DNA of 64,000 nucleotides from Nocardia africana NBRC 100379 (GTDB taxonomy: Bacteria; Actinomycetota; Actinomycetes; Mycobacteriales; Mycobacteriaceae), in assembly GCF_001612635.1 (NCBI RefSeq), contig NZ_BDAV01000022.1, positions 1-64,000 on the forward strand, in the 5' to 3' direction. Position numbers and translations under genes: made by a program. Positions 46,215-54,815 of the stretch are shown here, piece by piece (positions within the stretch are counted from its first letter, which is position 1; the number at the start of each line of letters is the position of its first letter). The notes beneath the pieces are model-generated. The model was not told where the DNA came from and ran no database searches. It was given only the letters and a program-made list of their open reading frames with translations.

Positions 46215-46724
46215 ATGTCTCAATTCACCCGGGAGCAGATGGAAGAGTTGCTCGCCCTTCACGAAAAGGCGGAGTTCGAACTCGATCTGGATGCCACGCT
46301 CGAAACACTCGTCGACAATCCCGTGTACGAGCTCCCCGCCCTCGGATGGCACATCGAGGGAAAAGATGCCGTGCGGGAAACCTACGAACGACTTTTGCGG
46401 GGCGGCGATGAACGGAACATGTGGGCCGATAAGCGAGTGCACGCGATTTCCGAAAACAGCCTCAGCCGAGAGGCATACGTGTACATCGACACTGCGGACG
46501 GCAAACGCGTCACCGGGCAGTATTTCGTCGTGATGGAGTTCGAGGGCGATAAGATCGCCGGCGAACGCATGTACATGGACACGACTTTCGCGCAGGTGAT
46601 GGAGGAAATCCTCGGTCCCGATTTCGGCGAGGTCCCCGGGGTCTCGCGGCTCGCCGACGTGGTGCCGCCGCCGGTCCCGCGACTGGATCGGGCCGCCGCG
46701 CACGCGGCGAATTCGAACCACTGA
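46215..46724 (+). CDS. NTF2/SnoaL-like protein, paralogue of 22132-22659
   Basis: A 169-residue protein that aligns along its length with the product of 22132-22659: shared DAVRETYERLLRGG, the H-A-I-x-E/T-N-x-L-x-R-E-A pattern, the V-x-G-x-Y-x-V-V-M strand, GERMY and the ILGPDFGEVPGVSR end. ATG 46215 follows GAGAGG. It begins 114 bases after the AcuI-type gene and may be co-transcribed. The family can isomerise or cyclise ketones or be non-catalytic; which applies is not visible. Confidence 0.85.
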   Translation: MSQFTREQMEELLALHEKAEFELDLDATLETLVDNPVYELPALGWHIEGKDAVRETYERLLRGGDERNMWADKRVHAISENSLSREAYVYIDTADGKRVTGQYFVVMEFEGDKIAGERMYMDTTFAQVMEEILGPDFGEVPGVSRLADVVPPPVPRLDRAAAHAANSNH

Positions 46725-46776
46725 CCCGGCGGCCGAGCGGTTTCGTCGCCGCGCCCCCGTCGGCGTAGAGATCGCC

Positions 46777-46808
46777 CTGGGGTCCACCTACCGACCGGTG
46801 GGCCCCAG
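46777..46808 (+). terminator. Hairpin after NTF2-like gene
   Basis: CTGGGGTCCACC and GGTGGGCCCCAG form a 12-bp stem with one G-U pair and an 8-base loop, 52 bases past the stop codon. No T-tract directly after it. Confidence 0.5.
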
Positions 46809-46860
46809 AGGCGCGCTCCGCCTCGAACCATGCTCAGCTATTTTTTCGCTCATTGACCAC

Positions 46861-46880
46861 ACCAAACAGTTTGGTTTGGT
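46861..46880. promoter_or_regulatory. Palindrome upstream of TetR gene (candidate autoregulatory operator)
   Basis: ACCAAAC-AGTTTG-GTTTGGT, a perfect 7-bp inverted repeat, with an internal CCAAAC-A-GTTTGG. It ends 5 bases before the GTG start of the TetR gene and is unlike the CTAGAT sites. ACCAAAC-type operators with similar sequence are typical of TetR autorepression. Confidence 0.7.
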
Positions 46881-46885
46881 AGGCT

Positions 46886-47578
46886 GTGACCGTGGCCACT
46901 TCCTACGACGCCGATAGCACCCGCGAACGCATACTCACCGCCGCGACGGACGAGTTCGCGCAGTACGGAGTCGCGGGCGCTCGCATCGATCGGATCGCCA
47001 GCCGGGCGAAGACGAGCAAGGAACGGCTGTATGCGCACTTTCGCAGCAAACAACAGCTCTACCGGTACGTCGCAGAGCGCGAACTCGCCGCGATGACGGA
47101 GGCCACCCACCTGGACGCTACCGATCTCCCCGCCTACGCCGGCCGCGTCCACGACCATTTCATGGCCCACCCCGACCACCTGCGCCTGCTGCAATGGGGC
47201 CGATTGGATGTCGTCGGCGCCGAGACGTCCGACGATCCTTTTCAGGACTCTGTGCGGGAGACGGTGCGCAACGGCGTCGAACAGTTGCGGCAGGCCCAGG
47301 TGGACGGGCATCTGGATCCGTCGTGGGACCCGATCGACATCATGGTCGTGGTTACTCAGCTCGCACTGGCGTGGGCTTCGGGCCCCGATCTCGTGCACCT
47401 CGCGGAGGGACAGGTTCGCGACCCCTCCCCCGCCGCGCGCCGCGCCGCGATCGTCGCGGCCGTAGCCGGCCTGTTTCCGGCGGCCGGCGGCACGCGCCCC
47501 ACAAGTTCTGGCACCGATGGCACGACCCCGGCGGCTGTGCGTGAGGATCGAGGAGTTCGTTCGTGCGCGAGTGGATAG
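46886..47578 (+). CDS. TetR-family transcriptional regulator
   Basis: A 230-residue regulator starting at GTG 46886 or 46892. The helix-turn-helix is about residues 10-56 (TRERILTAATDEFAQYGVAGARIDRIASRAKTSKERLYAHFRSKQQL), followed by a TetR_C-type domain. The last 25 residues are low-complexity and probably unstructured. The palindrome just upstream argues for autorepression. It overlaps the next regulator gene by 16 bases. Confidence 0.9.
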   Translation: MTVATSYDADSTRERILTAATDEFAQYGVAGARIDRIASRAKTSKERLYAHFRSKQQLYRYVAERELAAMTEATHLDATDLPAYAGRVHDHFMAHPDHLRLLQWGRLDVVGAETSDDPFQDSVRETVRNGVEQLRQAQVDGHLDPSWDPIDIMVVVTQLALAWASGPDLVHLAEGQVRDPSPAARRAAIVAAVAGLFPAAGGTRPTSSGTDGTTPAAVREDRGVRSCASG

Positions 47579-48615
47579 TCAAGCTCAATACCATCGACGG
47601 TGGCGCGGCCGAGGCGCTGCGGGTGATCGAACATTTCGACATGCTGGTCGACCAGCGGTCCTCGGCATTGGCCATGCTGCGTGCGGCCGCGGTCCTCGCC
47701 GAGTGCCGTGTCGGACTGGAGGACCCGGAACGTGGCCTTCGAGTCGGTGTCGACGCCGCCGGGCGGACGTTGACAGATCTCGACACGAAGATCGGAACGC
47801 GACAGATACAGCGCTTCGAGGAGATCACGGTCTGGCTCGATCGCGACGGCACGCCGTGGCCCCTGGACCACCTGATCCTCGAACGCTTCGCCCGCAGCCT
47901 GCATGCGGTCAAGAAGACGCGCGAGAGCTCACCGACCGCGGCGGCGATCCGCATCGCCTGCGACCCCGACGCCGCCTCGGTGGATCGGGAGAACGCGCTG
48001 CGGCGGCTGGGCTTGGGACCGACCGTCACCGTGGTGGCCACCCATCGGGCCGATGCCGAGCACATGCCGCCGGGGCTCGTCGTCGACGAGCACCAGATCC
48101 ACCTCTTCCCCGGATCACCCCCCTCGCTGACCATCCCCCGCACCATCGCGGCCGGCATCCATGTCTGCGCAGGTGCCGAGGCGCACCGGGGCCGGGAGTA
48201 CGCGCTGACGGCATTGCGCATCGCGGTCGATCTCGCCACGGGCGCACCTACGCACGTGCGCTACGACCAGCTCGGCAGCATCGCCACGATCGTCGAGAGC
48301 ATCGATGCGGAGACGGCCGCGCAGGCACCCGATGTCCGGCGGGTCGTCGAACTGCAGGCACAGCGGCCGTGGGTCGCTCCCACGCTCGAGGCCGTGTTGA
48401 GCCACAGCAGTATTCGCGAAGTCGCCCGGCTGCAGAACCTGCACCACTCGACCATGCGCCAGCGCATCGACTGGCTCGAACGCCAGCTCGGGTACACCCC
48501 GCTGAGCGGCGGCGGCTATGCGCGCGCGAGCACGACGCTGATGCTCTGGCGGATCGCTATGGCGGCCGAACGCAGGCACACGTCCCTCACGCCCGCCCAC
48601 GCGGTGTACCGGTAG
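47563..48615 (+). CDS. PucR/CdaR-type helix-turn-helix regulator
   Basis: A 350-residue regulator starting at GTG 47563 (GAGGAG upstream), overlapping the TetR gene. The C-terminal 60 residues match the PucR helix-turn-helix (EAVLSHSSIREVARLQNLHHSTMRQRIDWLERQLGY). The middle part resembles the GGDEF-like region of PucR proteins, and the N-terminal part has no clear assignment. Such proteins usually activate nearby catabolic genes; the esterase at 48746 is the nearest candidate target. Confidence 0.82.
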   Translation: MREWIVKLNTIDGGAAEALRVIEHFDMLVDQRSSALAMLRAAAVLAECRVGLEDPERGLRVGVDAAGRTLTDLDTKIGTRQIQRFEEITVWLDRDGTPWPLDHLILERFARSLHAVKKTRESSPTAAAIRIACDPDAASVDRENALRRLGLGPTVTVVATHRADAEHMPPGLVVDEHQIHLFPGSPPSLTIPRTIAAGIHVCAGAEAHRGREYALTALRIAVDLATGAPTHVRYDQLGSIATIVESIDAETAAQAPDVRRVVELQAQRPWVAPTLEAVLSHSSIREVARLQNLHHSTMRQRIDWLERQLGYTPLSGGGYARASTTLMLWRIAMAAERRHTSLTPAHAVYR

Positions 48616-48745
48616 CCACGCACGACGGCACCTGCCTGCGGGGTCCTGACCGCCGTTTGTCGGGGACGACGGCGCGAGTCACGTCGACTTGGCGGCTGTG
48701 TCCCGCCTCATACGGCCTGTTCACTGAGTGCCGAAGGAGGTTCTC

Positions 48746-49735
48746 ATGACCCAGAACGCAATCGACTTCGGCCCAGCGCCGGTACGGCCGCCCTACGATC
48801 CCGAATTGCTTCCCGGCCTCGCGGCCATCCGGTCGGCCACGCCACCGCTGAGTGACGAAACACTGGAACTGATGCGCGAGATCACCGTCGCCACCGTGCC
48901 CGGGCGCGATCCCGTCGATCTGACCGCGGGCGGCCGGGTTCGAGTCGACGAACTCACCGTCGCGACGCCGTCGGCCGAGCTGCCGCTCACCGTGCTCACT
49001 CCCGCCGAAGGTCGGGGCCCGTGGCCGCTGATCTACTACGTGCACGGCGGCGGGATGGTCGCCGGCGGACGCCACCTGGGTCTGGACGATCTGCTGTCGC
49101 ACGTGGCCGATGGCACCGCGGTCGTCGCGTCGCTCGACTACCGCCTTGCCCCCGAACACCCCGATCCCATCCCGGTCACCGACTGCTACGACGGTCTGCG
49201 CTGGTGCGCGGAGAACGCGGCGCACCTGCGCGCGGACCCCTCGCACATCATCGTCACCGGAACCAGTGCGGGCGGCGGCCTGGCCGCGGGCATCACCCTC
49301 ATGGCCCGCGACATGGGCTTCCCGCAGGTGAGCCATCAAGTGCTCGTGTGCCCGATGCTCGACGACCGATTCGAAACCCACAGCTCCCGCATGCTCGACA
49401 ACGACGGCAGCTGGGACCGCAACGGCAACCTGTACGGCTGGACGGCGTTACTCGGTGATCGGCGCGGGACCGATGACGTCTCCTACTACGCGGCGCCCGC
49501 GCGGGCGAAGGACCTGTCCGGGCTACCTCGCACCTTCATCGATGTCGGTGACGCGGAAGGCTTTCGCGACGAAGCCATCGACTACGCCAGAAACCTGAGC
49601 CGGGCCGGAGTGAGTGTGGATCTGCACGTCTGGGCAGGTGGTTTCCACGGGTACGAGAACATCCCGCAGGCGGCTGTCGCTCGGGCGTCGTTCTCGACAC
49701 GGACCGCGTTCTTCCGGCGCGCACTGGAACGCTGA
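48746..49735 (+). CDS. Alpha/beta hydrolase, hormone-sensitive-lipase type, copy 2
   Basis: Esterase-like protein of 329 residues; ATG 48746 follows AAGGAGG. Oxyanion motif YYVHGGGMVAGG, nucleophile in VTGTSAGGGLA (the standard GTSAGG form), conserved LDYRLAPEHPDP, and the acid and histidine in the VGDAEGFRDE and GGFHGYEN segments. Clear paralogue of the gene at 37826-38818, which has GFSGGG instead. Located 130 bases after the PucR-like regulator and without a CTAGAT operator. Confidence 0.93.
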   Translation: MTQNAIDFGPAPVRPPYDPELLPGLAAIRSATPPLSDETLELMREITVATVPGRDPVDLTAGGRVRVDELTVATPSAELPLTVLTPAEGRGPWPLIYYVHGGGMVAGGRHLGLDDLLSHVADGTAVVASLDYRLAPEHPDPIPVTDCYDGLRWCAENAAHLRADPSHIIVTGTSAGGGLAAGITLMARDMGFPQVSHQVLVCPMLDDRFETHSSRMLDNDGSWDRNGNLYGWTALLGDRRGTDDVSYYAAPARAKDLSGLPRTFIDVGDAEGFRDEAIDYARNLSRAGVSVDLHVWAGGFHGYENIPQAAVARASFSTRTAFFRRALER

Positions 49736-49872
49736 CAGGAAAAGGGTTCCATGGAATATCTCCGTGGAAACGGCTGTGCCGCCGGCGCGGCCGTCCTGCC
49801 CTGACCTCACCGGCTCGAGCGCGCGGACGGGGATACTCTGGCTGGTACCTGCTGACGGATCACGAGTAGCCG

Positions 49873-52800
49873 ATGGCCGAGAACGATCTGTGCAAGACCC
49901 AGCGTGATGTCGGGATCGATGTCATCACGGAGCTGCGTACTGCGGGTTTCGAGGACGCGCAGGAGATCGGCAGGGGTGGATTCGGAGAGGTGTATCGATG
50001 TCGCCAGATCGGCGTGGAACGCACGGTGGCGGTGAAGGTGCTCACTGAGGAATTCGACGACAACCGCGAGCGATTCCTGCGCGAGCAGCGGGCGATGGGG
50101 CGTTTGACCGGACATCCGAACATCGTCGACATGCTGGAGGTCGGCGCCACCGACAACGGTCACCCGTATCTGGTGATGCCGTATCACTCGCATGGTTCAC
50201 TGCATGACCGCATCCTCCGCGACGGGCCGTTGCCACTGCCGGAGATTCTCCACATCGGAGTGATGATCGCGGGAGCGCTCGAAACGGCACACCGTGCGGG
50301 CGTCCTGCACCGGGATATCAAGCCGGCGAATATATTACTGACCGACTACGGTGAGCCGGCGTTGACGGATTTCGGCATCGCCCACATCACCGGTGGCTTC
50401 GAAACCGCCACCGGCACCGTCACCGGTTCGCCGGCCTTCACCGCGCCCGAGGTGCTTCGTGGCGAGGCGCCGAGCGAAGCCTCGGACGTCTACGGGTTGG
50501 GCTCCACACTCTTCTGCGCGCTGACCGGTCATGCCGCCTATGAGCGCCGCGCCGGTGAACAGGTGGTCGCCCAGTTCCTGCGGATCACCGAACAGCCGAT
50601 TCCGGATCTGCGCGACAACGGCATTCCCGACGACGTAGCCCGGGTGATCGAAGAGGCGATGTCGCATGATCCGGCCCAGCGTCCCACTGCCGCGGTCTTC
50701 GGGGACCGGCTCAGGCAAGTCCAACGTGGGCACGGTTTGCTCGTGGACCGGATGCCCCTGCGGGATGAACTCGAAGCCCCACTGTCGAGATGGGCGACAT
50801 CGGCCCCCACTGCGGCAGGCGAGGGAAACCTACCGCCCGAGCTGACGAGTTTCGTGGGCCGGCGCGTTCAGGTGGCGGAGGTCAAGAATTTGCTCGCGAT
50901 GTCGCGTCTGGTGACCTTGACCGGTATCGGGGGTGTGGGTAAGTCGAGGCTGGCGCTGCGGGTGGCGCACAAGCTGAAGGACGAATTCGCCGACGGCGTG
51001 TGGCTGGTCGAGTTGGGCGATACCCGGGATCCGACCCTCCTGGTCGACGTCGTGGCCAACGCACTCGGTCTGCGCAGCAGGGGCGCCGGACCGATACTCG
51101 ATGTCCTGATCGGTTATCTGTCCACGCGTGAACTGCTGGTGGTGCTGGACAACTGCGAGCAGGTGATCGATGCGGCCACGGCACTGACCGAGTCACTGTT
51201 GCGAACATGTCCGGGCGTACGGATTCTGGCGACCAGCCGGGAGCCCCTCGACGTCGGCGGAGAATCGGTGTTCGCCGTACCGCCGCTGACGATCCCGGAT
51301 CCGGTGGCCGAGCCGGCACCGCGCGTCGTCCACGACAACGCCGTGGCGTTGTTCGCCGAACGAGGCGCCGCGGTGGTGCCCGGGTTCGAAGTCACCGAGG
51401 ACAACCGGGCCGACGTGACGCGGATCTGCGCTCGGCTGGACGGGCTGCCGCTGGCGATCGAACTCGCTGCCGCGCGGCTGCGCGCGATGTCACCTCAGCA
51501 GATTCTGTCCGGGCTCGACGACCGCTACGGTTTGCTGACCCGAGGCCGGCGCGGTGCACCGATGCGGCAGCAGACGCTGGCGTGGTGTATCGGCTGGAGC
51601 TATGACCTGTGCACGCCGGACGAGCAACGGCTGTGGGCCCGACTATCCGTGTTCGCAGGCGGTTTCGAGCTCGACGCCGTCGAGCAGGTGTGTGGCGACG
51701 GCCCGACTCGGCCGCAATTGCTCGATGCGCTGTCCGTTCTGGTGGACAAATCGATTCTGATCCGGGAGGACGTCGATCACACCGTCCGCTTCCGGATGCT
51801 CGAGACCGTTCAGGAATACGGTCGGCACGAGGCGGAAGAGAGCGGCGAATACGTCGATTTCGCTCGGCGACACCGGGATTGGTGTCTCGCGCTGGCGCAG
51901 CACGCGGAACGCGAATGGATCGGTCCGCAACAGCTGCGGTGGGTTGCCCGGCTGGAGCGAGAACTGCCGAATCTCCGCACCGCACTGGAGTTCGCCGTGT
52001 CGGAATCGACCGACGTCGCCATCCGGATGGTCATCGCCCTCCATTTGTTCTGGATGATGCGTGGCCGGCTCGACGAGGGGCGCCGCTGGACCGCTCGCGC
52101 ACTCACCCATGCCGGAGCAGCGTCGGCCGTCGATCGGGCCAAGGCCCTCTATACCGCCGGGTCGCTCGCCGTCATACAACGCGACTTCGGCGACGCCACA
52201 GACAAAGTGACGCAGCTCGAGCACCTTGCCGAACAGACCGACAGCCCCGTCGTCGACGCGATTCTCGCGCATGCTCGAGGCGCCATGGTGCTCATGACCA
52301 GCGACGGCGATCTGGACCGCGCCCACCACCTCATGACCGAGGCCATCGACCGCTACGAGGAATTCGGTGAGCTGAGCCTGCGGTTGGACGCCCTGATCTC
52401 CCTCGGCTGGTCGTGCGCACTGCTCGGTGCCACAAGCCTCGCGACCGAATGCTTCGAACAGGTGGTGGCCATCACCGAAGCGGCCGGCGAGACGATGCTG
52501 CGGTCCTGGGCCCTGTGGGGCGAGGGATATGTCGCGTGGCGCGGCGGCGAGCCCGACCGCGCTACGCGCTTGCTCGAGGACGGCATCCGCTCGGCCCGGC
52601 TGGTTCCGGACCCCCTCGTCTCCGCGGCCTGCACGGAAACCTTGGCGTGGGTGGTGTGCGAACACCACGATCACCGGCGCGCCGCCGTGTTGATGGGCGC
52701 CGCCGATTCGCTGGTCAGCGTGGCCGGCAGCGCAGCTTTCGTCTTTCCCGATCTGCTCACGCACCGCACGGATTGCGTCCGGGACAGCCGAGAGGCGCTC

Positions 52801-53106
52801 GGTGAGCGGGCATTCGAGACTGCGCTCGGCGAAGGCGCTGCGATGACGTTCGATTCGGCCGTGGCCTTCGCCCTGCGTGAACAGTCCGAGGTCCGCACGC
52901 CTCGACGTGGCGTCGGAACCCTGACCAAACGTGAGATCCAGGTCGCCGAACTCGTGGCCCAGGGTCTGTCCAACAAGGCGATCGCCGCGCGGTTGGTCAT
53001 TTCGCAGCGCACCGCGGAGGGGCATGTGGAACATATTCTCGCCAAGCTCGGCTTCACCTCGCGTCTGCAGATCGCGACATGGGTCGCCGCACATCCCGAA
53101 TTCTGA
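49873..53106 (+). CDS. Ser/Thr protein kinase fused to an STAND ATPase and LuxR DNA-binding domain
   Basis: A 1077-residue signal-transducing regulator. Order: eukaryotic-type kinase domain (about 25-290) with IGRGGFGEVYRC, AVKV lysine, HRDIKPANILL and DFGIAH; STAND/AAA-type ATPase (about 320-620) with P-loop GIGGVGKSRLA and VVLDNCEQ; a TPR-like helical region; and a C-terminal LuxR helix-turn-helix (LTKREIQVAELVAQGLSNKAIAARL). This is the plan of mycobacterial PknK and many Nocardia proteins. No membrane segment, so a soluble sensor. Target genes are not evident from the window. Confidence 0.92.
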   Translation: MAENDLCKTQRDVGIDVITELRTAGFEDAQEIGRGGFGEVYRCRQIGVERTVAVKVLTEEFDDNRERFLREQRAMGRLTGHPNIVDMLEVGATDNGHPYLVMPYHSHGSLHDRILRDGPLPLPEILHIGVMIAGALETAHRAGVLHRDIKPANILLTDYGEPALTDFGIAHITGGFETATGTVTGSPAFTAPEVLRGEAPSEASDVYGLGSTLFCALTGHAAYERRAGEQVVAQFLRITEQPIPDLRDNGIPDDVARVIEEAMSHDPAQRPTAAVFGDRLRQVQRGHGLLVDRMPLRDELEAPLSRWATSAPTAAGEGNLPPELTSFVGRRVQVAEVKNLLAMSRLVTLTGIGGVGKSRLALRVAHKLKDEFADGVWLVELGDTRDPTLLVDVVANALGLRSRGAGPILDVLIGYLSTRELLVVLDNCEQVIDAATALTESLLRTCPGVRILATSREPLDVGGESVFAVPPLTIPDPVAEPAPRVVHDNAVALFAERGAAVVPGFEVTEDNRADVTRICARLDGLPLAIELAAARLRAMSPQQILSGLDDRYGLLTRGRRGAPMRQQTLAWCIGWSYDLCTPDEQRLWARLSVFAGGFELDAVEQVCGDGPTRPQLLDALSVLVDKSILIREDVDHTVRFRMLETVQEYGRHEAEESGEYVDFARRHRDWCLALAQHAEREWIGPQQLRWVARLERELPNLRTALEFAVSESTDVAIRMVIALHLFWMMRGRLDEGRRWTARALTHAGAASAVDRAKALYTAGSLAVIQRDFGDATDKVTQLEHLAEQTDSPVVDAILAHARGAMVLMTSDGDLDRAHHLMTEAIDRYEEFGELSLRLDALISLGWSCALLGATSLATECFEQVVAITEAAGETMLRSWALWGEGYVAWRGGEPDRATRLLEDGIRSARLVPDPLVSAACTETLAWVVCEHHDHRRAAVLMGAADSLVSVAGSAAFVFPDLLTHRTDCVRDSREALGERAFETALGEGAAMTFDSAVAFALREQSEVRTPRRGVGTLTKREIQVAELVAQGLSNKAIAARLVISQRTAEGHVEHILAKLGFTSRLQIATWVAAHPEF

Positions 53107-53119
53107 CCTCGCCCCGCCG

Positions 53120-53371
53120 TTACGCCTGCCGCCGGAGAGGTTGCGGATCCAGGAACAATCGTTCGTTCGGTAAGCGCTTGTCGGGCAGCGCTTCATCGAT
53201 TCTGTGCGGGAACACTTCGACCGCACACCACCGCTTCCGGCGGCAATCATGAATCAAGTTGACCGCCGCCGCGAGTGTTGCGCGGTAGTCGAAGGCCGTT
53301 CTGCCCAACCAGATTCGCACATGCACGTCACCCCGGGGCAACAGCCGAGGGTGCTCGGCGAGGGTCAGCAA
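53120..53371 (-). CDS. Small hypothetical protein
   Basis: An 83-residue frame starting at TTG 53371, which overlaps the stop of the upstream gene (TTGCTGA). It reads like real protein (AEHPRLLPRGDVHVRIWLGRTAFDYRATLAAAVNLIHDC) but no family is recognised. It converges on the kinase gene, 13 bases from its stop. Support is limited to coupling and composition. Confidence 0.45.
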   Translation of the reverse strand: MLTLAEHPRLLPRGDVHVRIWLGRTAFDYRATLAAAVNLIHDCRRKRWCAVEVFPHRIDEALPDKRLPNERLFLDPQPLRRQA

Positions 53372-53799
53372 CGCCCGGTCCCGCTCGCGACGTCACCATC
53401 GACACGCCACGCCGACAACAGCGCGTCCGCCAACCTCCGCTCGAGCCGGCGCTCCTCCGAGTTGCCGGATCGTCCGGACTTCAGCCCTTCGATCACCAGC
53501 TCGAGGAACCGCCGCCTGTCGACACCGAACGTCACGAGAAGATCCTCCGAACTCGCACCCCCGAACGGCGCCCAGCGAATCGCGAATTCGATCGTCGCCT
53601 TCGTATCCGCGCCGATAGCGCGGCCGGAGGCGAGAAAATCCCATTGACTCAGCGCCGAGCGGACCCAGAACGAGTCGTAATCCCTGTTCGCTCGCGACGT
53701 CGCCTCCCGGGCCCCCGCTCGCGGCGGTTGGGGCGGATGGGACCCGCGCGCACCGCGGATCCCGACGGAACGACTGCGCTGTCGCTGCTGTGCATTCAT
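53365..53799 (-). CDS. DUF3263-like protein
   Basis: A 144-residue protein whose middle part (ATIEFAIRWAPFGGASSEDLLVTFGVDRRRFLELVIEGL) matches the pattern of the small actinobacterial DUF3263 helix-turn-helix family. The N-terminal 35 residues are arginine/proline-rich and may be disordered, or the true start may lie further in. It probably acts as a DNA-binding or accessory protein. Coupled to the small gene after it by a 7-base overlap. Confidence 0.6.
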   Translation of the reverse strand: MNAQQRQRSRSVGIRGARGSHPPQPPRAGAREATSRANRDYDSFWVRSALSQWDFLASGRAIGADTKATIEFAIRWAPFGGASSEDLLVTFGVDRRRFLELVIEGLKSGRSGNSEERRLERRLADALLSAWRVDGDVASGTGRC

Positions 53800-53987
53800 G
53801 GCGTCCCCGAGCGGTAGTGGTCGATTTGTCCCACCCAGCCTCGTTCGAGAACGCGCGATCGGCGACGGGAAATCTACCTACACCCGTACCTGTTTTTCGC
53901 GGCTGGGTACCTCCTGTCGCCGCCGCACCTTGTTACCCCGAAGCACCGGAAGCCGGTCGGCGTGATCCGGACGTGGACCGCCCTAGC

Positions 53988-54007
53988 TCTAGATAGATTG
54001 ATCTAGT
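53988..54007. promoter_or_regulatory. CTAGAT-N6-ATCTAG operator, copy F (VOC gene)
   Basis: TCTAGATAGATTGATCTAGT, identical to copy A except for the first base, located 53 bases before the VOC start codon. It is the most distant copy, nearly 20 kb from copy A and beyond the kinase gene. Confidence 0.8.
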
Positions 54008-54060
54008 ATCCTCGGCACATCGTCAGATACGCGAAGCCGGAAGTTGAAAGGCCAACCAGA

Positions 54061-54576
54061 ATGATCAAAATCGAGCGGGTCGCGCACGTCGTCATCAAGG
54101 TCCGCAGCCTGGAGAAGTCGCTCGACTTCTACACGCGGATCCTCGGGCTGAAGGTCATGGGCAGAATCGATCCGAGTGTCGTCTTTCTGTCCACGGGACG
54201 CGACCACCACGAACTCGGCATCGCCGAACTCGGCACCGAAGCTCCCGGCGGGACCTTCTATCAGGTCGGAATGGAGCATTTCGCGTTCAAGCTTCGCAAC
54301 GAAGCCGATCTGATCGAAGCGTATGAAACCCTGGTGCGGGAGAACGTCGAGATCGCCTACACGGTCAATCACGGGGTGACCAAGAGCGTCTACTTCCTCG
54401 ACCCCGACGGCAACGAGCTCGAAGTGTACGCGGACAACTCCCCCGAGGAAGTCGCCAGTTTCGAGAACCCGTACGGCGGAATGGAGAAACTCGCCTTCGC
54501 CACCGACAAGCCGTCGCTGATGGATTCGATCATCAAAGCCCAGCAGTCGATGGCACCCGCGGGCGCAGCCGAATGA
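54061..54576 (+). CDS. VOC-family protein (glyoxalase/type I extradiol dioxygenase-like)
   Basis: A 171-residue vicinal-oxygen-chelate protein; AAAGG precedes ATG 54061. Possible 2-His-1-Glu metal ligands: His9 in RVAHVVIK, a histidine in VGMEHFAFKL and glutamate in DPDGNELEVYAD. One beta-alpha-beta-beta-beta pair, so about half the size of classical extradiol dioxygenases. Being under operator F places it in the regulon, where ring cleavage, isomerisation or epimerisation are possible. The reaction is not determined by sequence. Confidence 0.88.
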   Translation: MIKIERVAHVVIKVRSLEKSLDFYTRILGLKVMGRIDPSVVFLSTGRDHHELGIAELGTEAPGGTFYQVGMEHFAFKLRNEADLIEAYETLVRENVEIAYTVNHGVTKSVYFLDPDGNELEVYADNSPEEVASFENPYGGMEKLAFATDKPSLMDSIIKAQQSMAPAGAAE

Positions 54577-54815
54577 CTCGGCGGCACATCGCCGAATCCG
54601 CTTGACACCGTCCACGGGTGGGGTTCGTTTCGTGCGAACGTGTTTCGACGCCGTCTCGGATCATGGATCCCACCCGTGGAACGCGACGACGGCCGGCACC
54701 GCGGGCGCTGTCGTCGATCAGGGCTGCGGCGACACCGTGGCATCGTGCCGCGGAAACGACGCGGCCGCCCGACCGCCCCTTGCCCACCGCAGGTCCACAC
54801 CGTCCTGGTTTGTCG

